From an uncultured Mailhella sp. (GTDB taxonomy: Bacteria; Desulfobacterota; Desulfovibrionia; Desulfovibrionales; Desulfovibrionaceae), in contig CAJTRG010000008.1 in assembly GCA_910578585.1 (NCBI GenBank), positions 1 to 64,000 of the forward strand: 64,000 nucleotides of DNA. Reading direction: 5' to 3'. Made by a program: the position numbers and the translations under genes. Positions 44,525-53,122 of this stretch are shown in pieces. How positions within the stretch are numbered: position 1 is the stretch's first letter; each line of letters opens with the position of its first letter. The notes under the pieces are model-generated. The model saw only the letters and a list, made by a program, of their open reading frames with translations, had not been told where the DNA came from and searched no databases.

Positions 44525-45361
44525 ATGGGACACAAAAAGAAAGTATATATTGATCCGAAAACCTTGAATTTGCCTCTGGTTGGCTGTGACAGCCACGCAC
44601 ATATTATAACTCCTCCCCTCTGGGAAGATCGAGATGCTGTTTTAGAACGGGCAAAGGAAGCTGGCGTCAAAAACATTGGTGAGGTTATCCTTGGCCATGC
44701 GCAATATGTGGAATGCAAAGAGTATTTTAAGGATAAGGAAAATGTTTTCTTTATTTATGGTTTGCACCCAACGGATTTACTCGAAATTCAGGAAGATGAA
44801 GTGGAGCGCGTCTTGGCAGATATCTTGCAGGACAAAAAAGAAACACAAAGAATACGGGCAGTTGGTGAAATTGGACTGGATTATTTTTGGAAAGAAGTTC
44901 CACAGGATTTACAGCAAATATATTTTCGAAAACTTCTTGCGGTGGCAAAGAGATGTGAACTTCCTGTGGTAATCCACAGCCGCGACGCCTTTGAGGATAC
45001 AGTAAAAATTTTACTGGAAGAAGGTTTTCATAATTATCCGCTCTTGTGGCACTGCTTTGACCGTGACTTAGAATGCGCGAGAATTGTTTTATCCCATGGC
45101 TGGCATATTTCTATTCCCGGTTCTGTAACCTATAAAGCCAATGTGCACGTGCGTGAAGCTTTGCAGCTTATGGACAGGGAACGTTTGCTGGTGGAAACAG
45201 ACAGCCCGTATTTGAGTCCCGAACCATGGCGCGGCAAACCCAATGAACCAGCCTTTACTGTGTTTACGGCAGAATGCGTGGCAAAGGAATTAGGCATGGA
45301 GACTGCCGAATTGTGGGAAAAATGCGGCAATAATGCACGCAGATTTTTTGGTGTTCAATAA
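44525..45361 (+). CDS. TatD-family metal-dependent hydrolase
   Basis: This 278-residue TIM-barrel hydrolase is of the TatD family (3'-5' DNase or RNase in characterised members). Metal ligands are in VGCDSHAHI (~19), AVGEIGLDYFW (~112), VVIHSRDAFEDT (~145), LLWHCFDRD (~172) and VETDSPYLSPEPWRG (~224). ATG 44525 is preferred, with GAGG upstream; a TTG at 44507 is in frame. It has a short basic N-terminal extension (GHKKK). It is divergent from trpB, and its promoter region must overlap the trp promoter. Confidence 0.9.
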   Translation: MGHKKKVYIDPKTLNLPLVGCDSHAHIITPPLWEDRDAVLERAKEAGVKNIGEVILGHAQYVECKEYFKDKENVFFIYGLHPTDLLEIQEDEVERVLADILQDKKETQRIRAVGEIGLDYFWKEVPQDLQQIYFRKLLAVAKRCELPVVIHSRDAFEDTVKILLEEGFHNYPLLWHCFDRDLECARIVLSHGWHISIPGSVTYKANVHVREALQLMDRERLLVETDSPYLSPEPWRGKPNEPAFTVFTAECVAKELGMETAELWEKCGNNARRFFGVQ

Positions 45362-45433
45362 TTTTTAGAAAAAGACTAAACAAATTTTCCAAAGAGCCGA
45401 TACAAGAGGTATACTTGTAATAAGGAGGCTTTT

Positions 45434-45613
45434 ATGGAAATAGATACCAGTAGTTTGAGTACCACTCAAGGTCAAATGTCCCTTGGCATTCAAAAGCAAA
45501 GTCTTCAATTTGAAGCTGATATGACTAATCAGCTCATACAAGGCTCCTTGCAGGCAGCTGATAATATGCGTGCAAGCCAAGGCATTGGATTAAATCTTAA
45601 TATTGTAGCGTAA
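45434..45613 (+). CDS. Small YjfB-like putative motility protein
   Basis: This frame encodes 59 residues, beginning MEIDTSSLSTTQGQMSLGIQ and ending IGLNLNIVA, with a strong AAGGAGG site 5 bases before the ATG. Size, the helical Gln-rich body and the terminal G-x-N-L-N-I-x-x pattern resemble the YjfB family, small proteins annotated as putative motility proteins without a defined mechanism. An inverted repeat, TACAAG-N7-CTTGTA (45401-45419), lies just upstream and could be an operator. It is followed by a terminator. Confidence 0.72.
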   Translation: MEIDTSSLSTTQGQMSLGIQKQSLQFEADMTNQLIQGSLQAADNMRASQGIGLNLNIVA

Positions 45614-45645
45614 GATTTTTATTTCTATTTGCTTATTACATCAAA

Positions 45646-45671
45646 TAAAACGCCCTTTTGGGGCGTTTTAT
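45646..45671. terminator. Terminator between yjfB-like gene and miaA
   Basis: AAAACGCCC and GGGCGTTTT form a perfect 9-bp stem that works on either strand. On the minus strand it overlaps the miaA stop codon. Confidence 0.85.
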
Positions 45672-46576
45672 ACGTTTAAAAAGTCGAGAATGGCGGGCAG
45701 ACTTTGCTCTTCCGGTCTGAACCAGCGTATGCGTGTGTCTGGTCTAAACCAGGTCCATTGCCGTTTTGCATAGGCACGGGTATTTTTATTCCAAAGAGCC
45801 TGACATTCTTCCAAGCTGTATTTTCCTAAAAGATAGTTGGCTATTTCAATACAGCCAATGCCCGTCCAGCCGGGAGCTGTGATATCCGGGCAAATTTCAA
45901 GAGCTTTTCTTGCCTCATCAAGCGCGCCCTGATCGAGCATGATACTGGTGCGTTTATAGAGAATGGGGGCAAGCTCGTCTAAAGGCAGGCCAATGCCAAT
46001 ACGCAGGACATCGTACTTCGTATTTTGCGGAGTTTTCTTGTGCCAGTCACTGAATTTCTTTCCTGTGGCAGTGAACACTTCCAAAGCTCGGGCAATGCGC
46101 TGCTTATCATTAAAATGAATTTTTTGCGCATATTCACTGTCTATTTTTTGCAGTTCTTCATGAAGAGCCTGACTGCCTTTTTCTGCAATTTCTTTGATAA
46201 AATGTTCGTGAATATCTTGCGGGATGTCAGGAATTTCTACTATCCCGTCAAATAATGCCCGAAAATAAAAACCTGTTCCGCCCACGAAAACAGGAATTTG
46301 TCCGTTTTTATGGGCACATTCAATTTCATTTTTTGCTCTTTCCAGCCAGTCACCGGCTGAACTTGTTTCTTCTGTTTTTAAATAGCCAAAAAGTTTATGC
46401 GGGCAAACGAACCTTTCCGCTGCACTGGGCTGAGCTGAAATAATAGGAAAATCTTTGTATAATTGGCGGGAGTCCATATTGATAATGCAAATGGGCAGGC
46501 CGGCTTTTGCCATAGCCAGGGATTGGGCAGTTTTTCCTGCGCCAGTTGGGCCCATGATACAGATAACTTTATTCAT
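45668..46576 (-). CDS. miaA: tRNA dimethylallyltransferase
   Basis: This 302-residue enzyme isopentenylates A37 of tRNAs reading UNN codons. The P-loop is CIMGPTGAGKTAQSLA (~6), followed by NMDSRQLYKDFPI, the FVGGTGFYFRALFDGI segment (~100), and the C-terminal AKRQWTWFRPDTRIRWF motif. The ATG overlaps the coaD stop by 8 bp, the same ATGAATAA arrangement seen between coaX and its upstream gene. The open frame extends 13 codons further upstream without a ribosome site. Confidence 0.95.
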   Translation of the reverse strand: MNKVICIMGPTGAGKTAQSLAMAKAGLPICIINMDSRQLYKDFPIISAQPSAAERFVCPHKLFGYLKTEETSSAGDWLERAKNEIECAHKNGQIPVFVGGTGFYFRALFDGIVEIPDIPQDIHEHFIKEIAEKGSQALHEELQKIDSEYAQKIHFNDKQRIARALEVFTATGKKFSDWHKKTPQNTKYDVLRIGIGLPLDELAPILYKRTSIMLDQGALDEARKALEICPDITAPGWTGIGCIEIANYLLGKYSLEECQALWNKNTRAYAKRQWTWFRPDTRIRWFRPEEQSLPAILDFLNV

Positions 46577-47072
46577 GCGTCTTTTGATATTTTTTGCAAA
46601 GAGCCTGCCAGACATTGGGAGGCGTTAAATCAGAAATATCTCCGCCCAGGCTTGCCACGGTTTTCAGGTTTGTGGAGCTGACATACATGAGACTAAAATC
46701 TGCCATGAGGAAAATAGTTTGAATAGAAGGGGAGAGCTTTCTGTTCATAAGTGCCATTTGGAATTCATAATCAAAGTCAGAAATAGCCCGAAGACCGCGC
46801 ACAATGGCAATGGCACCGCGTTTTTGCGCGTATTCTGCAAGTAAGCCGTCAAAAGGCTCTACAAGAATCTGTTCTTTATAGGGCATTGTCTGAAAAAAAT
46901 CATGGGTGAGCTGCACCCGCTCTTCAAGGGAAAAGAGGGTCTTCTTTCCTGAATCATTCGCCACGCCCACAATAAGTTTGTCTAAAAGGGGCAGGCTTCT
47001 GGTGATAATACTTATATGTCCATTGTGAATAGGGTCAAAAGTTCCAGCATAAATACCTATTCTTTGTACCAT
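46569..47072 (-). CDS. coaD: Pantetheine-phosphate adenylyltransferase
   Basis: This 167-residue enzyme makes dephospho-CoA from 4'-phosphopantetheine and ATP. The nucleotidyltransferase motif is GTFDPIHNGHISII (~10), with later IVRGLRAISDFDYEFQMALMN (~88), which binds substrate, and YVSSTNLKTVASLGGD, the ISSTxVR-like loop. It overlaps the rsmD end by 16 bp and the miaA start by 8 bp. With coaX and coaBC it gives three of the five CoA-synthesis steps in this window. Confidence 0.96.
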   Translation of the reverse strand: MVQRIGIYAGTFDPIHNGHISIITRSLPLLDKLIVGVANDSGKKTLFSLEERVQLTHDFFQTMPYKEQILVEPFDGLLAEYAQKRGAIAIVRGLRAISDFDYEFQMALMNRKLSPSIQTIFLMADFSLMYVSSTNLKTVASLGGDISDLTPPNVWQALCKKYQKTHE

Positions 47073-47614
47073 ATAATGATCCTTGTTGAGCCGTAATGTC
47101 TGTCCAGTTCAAGGGTCAGTCCCTCAAAACTTTCAGGATTTATTTTGAGATTTTTTTCTACTTCTGCAATAACAAAAGCCCCGTCCTCAAGCCATTCACG
47201 GCGGAGCAAATTTTTGAGGGTTTGGGGCAAAAGATTTTCAGCATAGGGTGGGTCGATAAAAACCACAGAAACATTTTCTGTTGGTCTTTTTCCTGCAAAT
47301 TTTATGGCATCTTCTGCAGCAATAATGCATTTTTCGCTAATGTCCAGCGTGCTGGCGTTATTTGCAATGCAGGCAGCGGCTTTGGGGTCTTTTTCCACAA
47401 AATAAGCTTTTTGTGCGCCGCGGCTAATGGCTTCAAACGCCAAAGAACCGCTGCCTGCAAATAAATCGAGAATAATACTTTCCGCCCATATCACGCCGCG
47501 GGCTTCAAGCAGAGAAAATAAGGATTCCCTTACTTTCCCCATTGCGGGTCTGTATCCAGGGCCACTCACTGTTTTTAAGGTGCGTCCTTTCAAGGCACCA
47601 GCAATGATTTTCAT
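47057..47614 (-). CDS. rsmD: 16S rRNA (guanine(966)-N(2))-methyltransferase
   Basis: This 185-residue class I methyltransferase modifies G966 of 16S rRNA. The start MKIIAGALKGRTLKTV is typical, followed by RPAMGKVRESLFSLL, the SAM site ILDLFAGSGSLAFEA (~48), FVEKD, and the catalytic VFIDPPYAENL (~122). rsmD and coaD are neighbours in many bacteria, and here they overlap by 16 bp. It follows the beta-CASP gene by 8 bp. Confidence 0.94.
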   Translation of the reverse strand: MKIIAGALKGRTLKTVSGPGYRPAMGKVRESLFSLLEARGVIWAESIILDLFAGSGSLAFEAISRGAQKAYFVEKDPKAAACIANNASTLDISEKCIIAAEDAIKFAGKRPTENVSVVFIDPPYAENLLPQTLKNLLRREWLEDGAFVIAEVEKNLKINPESFEGLTLELDRHYGSTRIIIWYKE

Positions 47615-47622
47615 ATAGTTCC

Positions 47623-49266
47623 TTATAATTGAGCAATAAGCTTGTAAAGGTCGTTATTGAGCTTTGCAATCTTATCAAGTACTTCAGTCTGGTCTTCCCA
47701 GGAGCGTTCTTGAACTTGTCCGAGCTTGGTATGGAGCTGCTTGATACGAAGATCAAGGTCGTCACAAACAAATGCCCAGTCGAGTTTTGGCATGGTGTAC
47801 TTGGTAAGGGTAACAGCAGAAACAGGAGCGGCAGCGGCTTCTTCGTCGCCTGTGCTTTCACTTGCCTTTGCGGTGAGTTCAATTTCGTCAAGATAGGCAG
47901 GAATAGTCACATCAAGACCGTATTGTTCTTTGATCAGCTTGCCGAGTTCTTCCTGAGATTCTTTTTCACCGTGGACAAGGATAACTTGAGGGTGGCATTT
48001 ATAAATGGTGCTTACCCATTCAAGCAGCTGTTTTTGACCTGCGTGTGCAGAAAAACCGTTAATGGTGTAAATTTTTGCAGAAACGTTCAAATCGTTGTTC
48101 ATAATGTTAACGATGGATGCACCTTCAACGATTTTACGGCCAAGAGTACCAACAGCCTGGAAGCCAACGAAAACAATAGAAGTTTCAGGACGCCAAATAT
48201 TGTGTTTTAAATGGTGTTTAATACGGCCGGCGTTGCACATTCCGCTGGCTGAAAGAATAATGGCTGATCCTTCCATGGCGTTGAGGGCCTGGGATTCTTC
48301 AGTATTCAGGGTGTAATGGATTTGGAAATCAAAATCTGCAATAGGAGGCAAATCGTTTTTAATTTCGTGGTAATCCAAATCGTTTTTATATTTTTCAAAA
48401 ACTTCTGTAGCTTTAATTGCCAGCGGGCTGTCAAGATAAATAGGCATATTGTGAGGCACAAGTCCGCGGCGGTGCAGTAAATACAGGCAATAGAGAATTT
48501 CCTGGGCTCTTTCTACCGCAAAGGTTGGGATAATAACTTTACCGCCCAGTCTGTAGCTTCGTTCAATGGCTTTGGCAAGTTCGTCAAGGCTGTTTTCATC
48601 GTCTTTGTGGTTTCTGTTGCCGTATGTGGATTCGAGGAATAAATAGTCAGTTTTTTCAAGGGGCTGAGGATCATGCAACAGCATGTTTTCATGTCTGCCA
48701 AGGTCACCGGAGAAGGTAAGGCGGTTTGTTTTGCCGTTTTCAGTGATATCAATAACAATGAAAGCAGCACCTAAAATATGGGCAGCGTATTTATAGGTAA
48801 CTTTAATGCCCGGAACAGGTTCAAAGGTTTCATTGAACGTAACAGGGCGGAATTGCTGCATACAGGCTTGCGCTTCTTCAATACTGTAAAGAAGGTCATC
48901 TTTTTTCTTTTTCCCTTTTCTGCCTCTTTGTTTTTCACGCCAGGTATATTCCATTTCCTGAATGTGCGCGCTGTCTTCAAGCATAAGTTTTACAAATTCA
49001 AGGGTTGGTGCAGTACAATAAACATTTCCTTTAAAACCTTGCGCTGCAACACGGGGAATAAGGCCTGAGTGGTCAATGTGAGCATGGGTAAGTAAAATAA
49101 ATTCAATAGAATCAGGAAGATAAAGCTCAGTGTCGAAGTTTCTTTCTTCAATAGCTTTGTTACCTTGATGCATTCCGCAGTCAACAGCAAATCTATGTCC
49201 TGCTGCTTCGATAATATGGCAGGAGCCAGTTACTGTTTGGGCAGCTCCTAAAAATTGAACTTTCAT
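47623..49266 (-). CDS. CPSF/YSH1-type beta-CASP metallo-hydrolase (RNase)
   Basis: This 547-residue metallo-beta-lactamase of the beta-CASP group resembles RNA-processing nucleases of the CPSF73/YSH1 type rather than RNase J. Motifs are VQFLGAAQTVTGSC at the N terminus, LLTHAHIDHSGLIPRV (~58), HILGAAFI, FSGDLGRHEN (~190), LESTYGNRNH, ILSASGMCNAGRI and INGFSAHAGQ. The last ~80 residues (after YLDEIEL) are an Ala/Glu-rich linker and a helical tail. It heads a run with rsmD, coaD and miaA, a group rich in RNA-modifying genes. Confidence 0.9.
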   Translation of the reverse strand: MKVQFLGAAQTVTGSCHIIEAAGHRFAVDCGMHQGNKAIEERNFDTELYLPDSIEFILLTHAHIDHSGLIPRVAAQGFKGNVYCTAPTLEFVKLMLEDSAHIQEMEYTWREKQRGRKGKKKKDDLLYSIEEAQACMQQFRPVTFNETFEPVPGIKVTYKYAAHILGAAFIVIDITENGKTNRLTFSGDLGRHENMLLHDPQPLEKTDYLFLESTYGNRNHKDDENSLDELAKAIERSYRLGGKVIIPTFAVERAQEILYCLYLLHRRGLVPHNMPIYLDSPLAIKATEVFEKYKNDLDYHEIKNDLPPIADFDFQIHYTLNTEESQALNAMEGSAIILSASGMCNAGRIKHHLKHNIWRPETSIVFVGFQAVGTLGRKIVEGASIVNIMNNDLNVSAKIYTINGFSAHAGQKQLLEWVSTIYKCHPQVILVHGEKESQEELGKLIKEQYGLDVTIPAYLDEIELTAKASESTGDEEAAAAPVSAVTLTKYTMPKLDWAFVCDDLDLRIKQLHTKLGQVQERSWEDQTEVLDKIAKLNNDLYKLIAQL

Positions 49267-49358
49267 ATAAACTCCCCTTTTAAGGATTTATAACTTTGTT
49301 GTATTATATGCTATTTTTCAAGCTTTGAAAAGTCTTTTATAAAAAAATTAAAATTTGA

Positions 49359-49387
49359 TTGATTTTTATCTGCTTTCTTTTTATACT
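49359..49387 (+). promoter_or_regulatory. Sigma-70-type promoter for the LOG-family gene
   Basis: TTGATT (49359-49364) and TATACT (49382-49387) are separated by 17 bp. The start would fall near 49394, leaving a leader of ~25 nt with GAGAGG as ribosome site before ATG 49419. Confidence 0.7.
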
Positions 49388-49418
49388 AAAAACAAATTTC
49401 ACACGAGAGGTATTACTT

Positions 49419-50102
49419 ATGTTCAGAAACTTAGATCAATATCAAGTTGACAACACAATTAACCAAGAATCCTGGCGTGTTTTCAGAATGCTGGGTGAAC
49501 TTGTAGACGGTTTTGATACTTTAAAAGGCCTTCCTCCCTGTGTTTCTATTTTTGGTTCAGCTCGTTCAAAAGAAACTGAACCATTATATCAAGCAGCCAG
49601 AACCATTGCTAAACAAATCACTGAATTAGGCTGCGGCGTTATCACCGGCGGCGGCCCCGGCTACATGGAAGCTGGTAACAGAGGTGCAAAAGAAGCAGGC
49701 GGTGTTTCTGTTGGTTTGCATATTGAATTGCCTCACGAACAAGAACCAAACCCATATCTTTCTCTTCGCTGCAATTTCAGATACTTTTTCCTGCGTAAAC
49801 TTATGTTCGTAAAATATGCCTTCGCCTATGTTGTTATGCCTGGCGGTTTTGGTACTCTTGACGAACTTTTTGAAGCTGCTGTTTTGGTACAAACCCATAA
49901 AATCAGCAAATTCCCAATTATCTTATACGACAGCACCTATTGGAAAGGCATGATTGACTGGATTCGCGCGCAAATGGTTTCCCGCGGATATCTTTCTGAA
50001 AGCGAAGTTGATATGCTCACCGTTTGTGACACTCCTGAAGAAGTTATGAAAGTTATCAAGGATTACAGAGCATTAGAAAAAAGTTATAGACAATTTCAAT
50101 AA
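49419..50102 (+). CDS. LOG-family (TIGR00730) nucleoside-monophosphate phosphoribohydrolase
   Basis: This 227-residue Rossmann-fold protein is of the LOG/'lysine decarboxylase-like' family, which cleaves nucleoside monophosphates or cytokinin ribotides to base and ribose-5-phosphate. Both signatures are present: VITGGGPGYMEAGNRGA (~68) and VMPGGFGTLDELFEAAVLVQT (~139). The SIFGSAR start of the core fold is at ~42. ATG 49419 is chosen because GAGAGG precedes it. It is followed by tadA after 8 bp. The physiological substrate is unknown. Confidence 0.88.
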   Translation: MFRNLDQYQVDNTINQESWRVFRMLGELVDGFDTLKGLPPCVSIFGSARSKETEPLYQAARTIAKQITELGCGVITGGGPGYMEAGNRGAKEAGGVSVGLHIELPHEQEPNPYLSLRCNFRYFFLRKLMFVKYAFAYVVMPGGFGTLDELFEAAVLVQTHKISKFPIILYDSTYWKGMIDWIRAQMVSRGYLSESEVDMLTVCDTPEEVMKVIKDYRALEKSYRQFQ

Positions 50103-50110
50103 ATAATAGA

Positions 50111-50623
50111 ATGCAAGAACAGAATTTTGTTGCTGCAAAAATATGGGGGCCAATTCCACAAGCGCCACGTGGATTTACGTGGGAACAGCTTATGGAATGG
50201 GCACTTTGCATGGCAGAAGACGGAGCAAAAGCCGGGGAAGTTCCTGTAGGTGCTCTTGTGTGCGATATGCAGGGAAATATTCTGGCAAAGGCACATAATT
50301 TGAGTATAGCTGAAAGTGATCCTTCAGCCCATGCTGAAATTTCCGCCCTGCGTATGGCAGGGAAGAAGCGAGGAAATTATCGTTTGTCGGACTGCGTACT
50401 TGTGGTGACCTTGGAACCCTGCCTCATGTGCACGGGGGCTATCCGGGAAGCCAGACTGGCTGGTCTTGTTTTTGGAGCGTATGATAAAAGAGCCGGGGCA
50501 ATTTGTTCCTCATATGAAGGATTATATTGCCCTGATCTTGGTGTAAATACCTGGCATTATGGCGGCGTTCTTGCTGAAAAATCCATAGCCATTTTACAAA
50601 AATTTTTTAAGGAAAAGCGATAG
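50111..50623 (+). CDS. tadA: tRNA-specific adenosine deaminase TadA
   Basis: This 170-residue zinc enzyme converts A34 to inosine in tRNA-Arg(ACG). The catalytic motifs are PSAHAEISALR (~73, HAE) and LEPCLMCTGAIREAR (~98, PCxxC), with the conserved AxxxGEVPVGALV segment (~43). An N-terminal extension of ~20 residues precedes the deaminase fold. It is packed between the LOG gene (8 bp) and a small unknown gene (2 bp). Confidence 0.94.
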   Translation: MQEQNFVAAKIWGPIPQAPRGFTWEQLMEWALCMAEDGAKAGEVPVGALVCDMQGNILAKAHNLSIAESDPSAHAEISALRMAGKKRGNYRLSDCVLVVTLEPCLMCTGAIREARLAGLVFGAYDKRAGAICSSYEGLYCPDLGVNTWHYGGVLAEKSIAILQKFFKEKR

Positions 50624-50625
50624 AA

Positions 50626-50925
50626 ATGAGCAGTACTATTGATGAAATTACAATAAATTATGAAGAAGATGGTGTTTTATTGGTTAAAGAAGTTGATAAA
50701 GAAATTTTATCAAAAGGCCTGAATACAACTATTTTCTTTCGCTATAAAGAATATATTGCTGATGCTGACGACTATGGCCCTGATAAATTTACCATCCGCC
50801 GTTATAAAAAAATTGGCGGAGAATTTCGGCAGCAGGCAAAATTCAATATTTCCAGTATCAGACAAGGGAAAATTATTGCAGAAACTTTGAATCGCTGGAT
50901 AAAAGAAGTTGAAGCAGAAGAATAA
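50626..50925 (+). CDS. Conserved small hypothetical protein
   Basis: I do not recognise this 99-residue soluble protein. It is acidic and basic in alternation, with TIFFRYKEYIADADDYGPDK and RQQAKFNISSIRQGKIIAETL, suggesting a small beta-alpha fold. There is no signal peptide, membrane segment or metal motif. It starts 2 bp after the tadA stop, so it is almost certainly translated from the tadA transcript. A link to tRNA or RNA handling is possible only by context. Confidence 0.75.
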   Translation: MSSTIDEITINYEEDGVLLVKEVDKEILSKGLNTTIFFRYKEYIADADDYGPDKFTIRRYKKIGGEFRQQAKFNISSIRQGKIIAETLNRWIKEVEAEE

Positions 50926-51009
50926 TTTCTCTTTTTGATTGTTTTTGCAGATTGTTTTTAGTTTAGTATTTTATTGACAAATTGACGCGTTTAGAAAAAT
51001 TTTCCAACT

Positions 51010-51756
51010 ATGGCCTGGTATAAAAAAGCAGAAATACGTCTTGTTAAATTTTTAATGGAAGATTGGCAGCGCCGTGGCTCACAGGTTTTGCATGTAGGTT
51101 TGCATTCTCCGCTCTATCCGGAATTCTTTTGGGACAGCGGCTTGGATGTGACTGTGTGCGAAGAAAATCATCATGCCATTGATGAGGCACTTCAGCGTTC
51201 AGGCCCAAGGATTTCCTATCAGGTGGGCAAGGCAGACTATTTGCCCTTTGAAGACGATAGTTTTGAATATGCCTTTTTTTCTTTATATGCTGGTTCTCAC
51301 TATTTTGATGCATATGGCATGCCCGGCTGTTTAGAGGGCAAGATATTTTTTGAAAAAATTTTTCCGGAACTTTGCCGTGTTGCCCGTTCCAGCGTGATTA
51401 TTCTGGCTAAAAATAATTTTACTTTGAACAGGTCAAAATATCAGGGAAAATTTTATAATCCCTATTCCTTGTGGCGGGAATGTAAATCCTGTATTGCGGT
51501 CTCAACAAGAGGTCGGGTGCGTTTTGCCAGTACGGGCTTTGTGCCGCGTTTTGCTTCCCGCTTTATGCCCAAGAAATTGGCATTTTTAAATAATTCTGTT
51601 TCGTACATGCCTTTTGGCGCGCTGCTTGGCTATAATTTAACCTTTAATGCTCCGCCTGTCACAGGAATTGGTGATTTTATCAAAAACGAACAGCGTAAAT
51701 TAGAACACGTCTCCTGCATACAGCGAAACAGCTCTTTTCAGGACTTGAAAAAATAA
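51010..51756 (+). CDS. SAM-dependent class I methyltransferase
   Basis: This 248-residue protein has a degenerate SAM-binding start (VLHVGLHSPLYPEFFWDSGL, in place of the usual D-x-G-x-G-x-G), followed by DVTVCEENHHAIDEAL and GKADYLPFEDDSFEYAFFSL, the post-I and motif II regions typical of Methyltransf_11. The weak glycine loop could mean altered SAM binding. No ribosome site is visible before ATG 51010. It is bordered by a terminator. The substrate is unknown. Confidence 0.7.
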   Translation: MAWYKKAEIRLVKFLMEDWQRRGSQVLHVGLHSPLYPEFFWDSGLDVTVCEENHHAIDEALQRSGPRISYQVGKADYLPFEDDSFEYAFFSLYAGSHYFDAYGMPGCLEGKIFFEKIFPELCRVARSSVIILAKNNFTLNRSKYQGKFYNPYSLWRECKSCIAVSTRGRVRFASTGFVPRFASRFMPKKLAFLNNSVSYMPFGALLGYNLTFNAPPVTGIGDFIKNEQRKLEHVSCIQRNSSFQDLKK

Positions 51757-51758
51757 AT

Positions 51759-51798
51759 ATCCCTTTCATTGTTTGCTATGTGAGGGATTTTCTTTTTT
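51759..51798 (+). terminator. Putative terminator after methyltransferase
   Basis: ATCCCT and AGGGAT pair, with partly complementary inner sequence (TTCAT, ATGTGA), followed by TTTCTTTTTT. The stem is short, so strength is uncertain. Confidence 0.6.
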
Positions 51799-51807
51799 GG
51801 GAAACAT

Positions 51808-53103
51808 ATGATCAATTTAAAAAATAATAACTCTCTTGTCAAAAAAATAGGTTTTATCTTTATTCTGACGATTTTATTGCAGCTGCCTGTATTTTTTATT
51901 AATAGTATAGTTGACGACAGAGAGTATTCCTATAGAAATATGGTCGAAGAGCTGGGGAACGAGTGGGGCAGAAAACAAACCATTGCAGGTGTTTTTCTGA
52001 CAGTACCTTTATATGAAACTGAAACATATTATGATAAAGCAGGAAAAGAAGCTCAAAAAACCATTGTAAAAAATTTGCTTATCCTTCCTGATGAACTGAA
52101 CGTTAAAGCGTATTTAAACGATGAAATACGCGAACGAGGCATTTACAAAACAACGGTCTACAATGCAGATATTGTTTTGACAGGATATTTCCCAAGCATA
52201 ACAAAATCAGAGACTGATGCTTCCTGTGAGATCAGTGCAGGCCTTGGCATAACCGATACAAAATCCATTATGAAAGTGGAAGAGTTTATCATTGAAGGCG
52301 AAAATATTGAGCTGGAATCAGGAACCGGGCTTGCACAGCGCGGAATACATACAGGAATTTCAGGAATCATAACGCAAAACCTTAACCAAAAGGAAAAAAT
52401 CCATTTTTCTGTTAAATTGAGTTTACGGGGAACCGAGGGTATCAATATTCTTCCTTTTGGTAAAAACAACCATTTTGAAGTCAGTTCTCCCTGGAAGGAT
52501 CCGAAGTTTTATGGAATTTTGCCAAACACAAAAGTAATGGATGAAAATGGATTTAAAGCTGAATGGGATGTCTCTTCTTTTGTGCGGAATTATAAACAAA
52601 TTTTTGCAGATGATACTTCTTATGATATTCATGAAGGAAAAATCGGTGTAGATTTGTATGAGGGCGTTACCCATTACAGACAAGTGATGCGGGCAGTCAA
52701 ATACAGTATGCTTTTCATTTTGCTGAGCCTTTTTGTGGTCTATCTTTTTGAAGTAACCGGCAAACGCTTCACCCACTATGTTCAATATGGCGTGGTTGGA
52801 TTCTCACTGACAATATTTTATTTGGTTTTGCTTTCCATGTCCGAATATTTCAGCTTTGGACTGGCGTATATCATCGCGGCGTTAATGGTTATTATCCCTA
52901 ATTCACTATATATACGGGCGGTCACGGCCAATAATAAATTGGGGATTGGAATGCTCGTCTTTCTATCGGGGATTTATGCAGTTTTGTATTCAATTTTAAA
53001 GATGGAGCAGTATGCCCTTATTACCGGAACGCTGCTGCTGACATTAATTCTCTATGTAATCATGTATCTGACGAGACATATAGAAGTTCTTGAAGACAAA
53101 TAA
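51808..53103 (+). CDS. creD: CreD-family inner-membrane protein
   Basis: This 431-residue protein has an N-terminal transmembrane segment (~13-30), a large periplasmic beta-rich domain (~35-290) with RKQTIAGVFLTVPLYE, and five or six C-terminal membrane helices (~300-420). The segment VGVDLYEGVTHYRQVMRAVKYSMLFILL matches the conserved junction of CreD (Cet-like) proteins. CreD is normally regulated by the CreBC two-component system and contributes to envelope stress responses, but creBC are not adjacent. It stands alone, followed by a MITE-like element. Confidence 0.85.
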   Translation: MINLKNNNSLVKKIGFIFILTILLQLPVFFINSIVDDREYSYRNMVEELGNEWGRKQTIAGVFLTVPLYETETYYDKAGKEAQKTIVKNLLILPDELNVKAYLNDEIRERGIYKTTVYNADIVLTGYFPSITKSETDASCEISAGLGITDTKSIMKVEEFIIEGENIELESGTGLAQRGIHTGISGIITQNLNQKEKIHFSVKLSLRGTEGINILPFGKNNHFEVSSPWKDPKFYGILPNTKVMDENGFKAEWDVSSFVRNYKQIFADDTSYDIHEGKIGVDLYEGVTHYRQVMRAVKYSMLFILLSLFVVYLFEVTGKRFTHYVQYGVVGFSLTIFYLVLLSMSEYFSFGLAYIIAALMVIIPNSLYIRAVTANNKLGIGMLVFLSGIYAVLYSILKMEQYALITGTLLLTLILYVIMYLTRHIEVLEDK

Positions 53104-53122
53104 TACTGCATCATTTGGGAAA

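Noticed and set aside
44367..44600. Reading trpL as the end of a longer 77-codon minus-strand gene
   Set aside because: The upstream part is antisense to tatD, and the consensus trp promoter lies inside it. The short leader peptide explains the Trp codons and the attenuator.
51010..51010. A promoter at 50974 (TTGACA) giving a leaderless methyltransferase mRNA
   Set aside because: No acceptable -10 box lies 16-18 bp downstream, so the TTGACA was not called.
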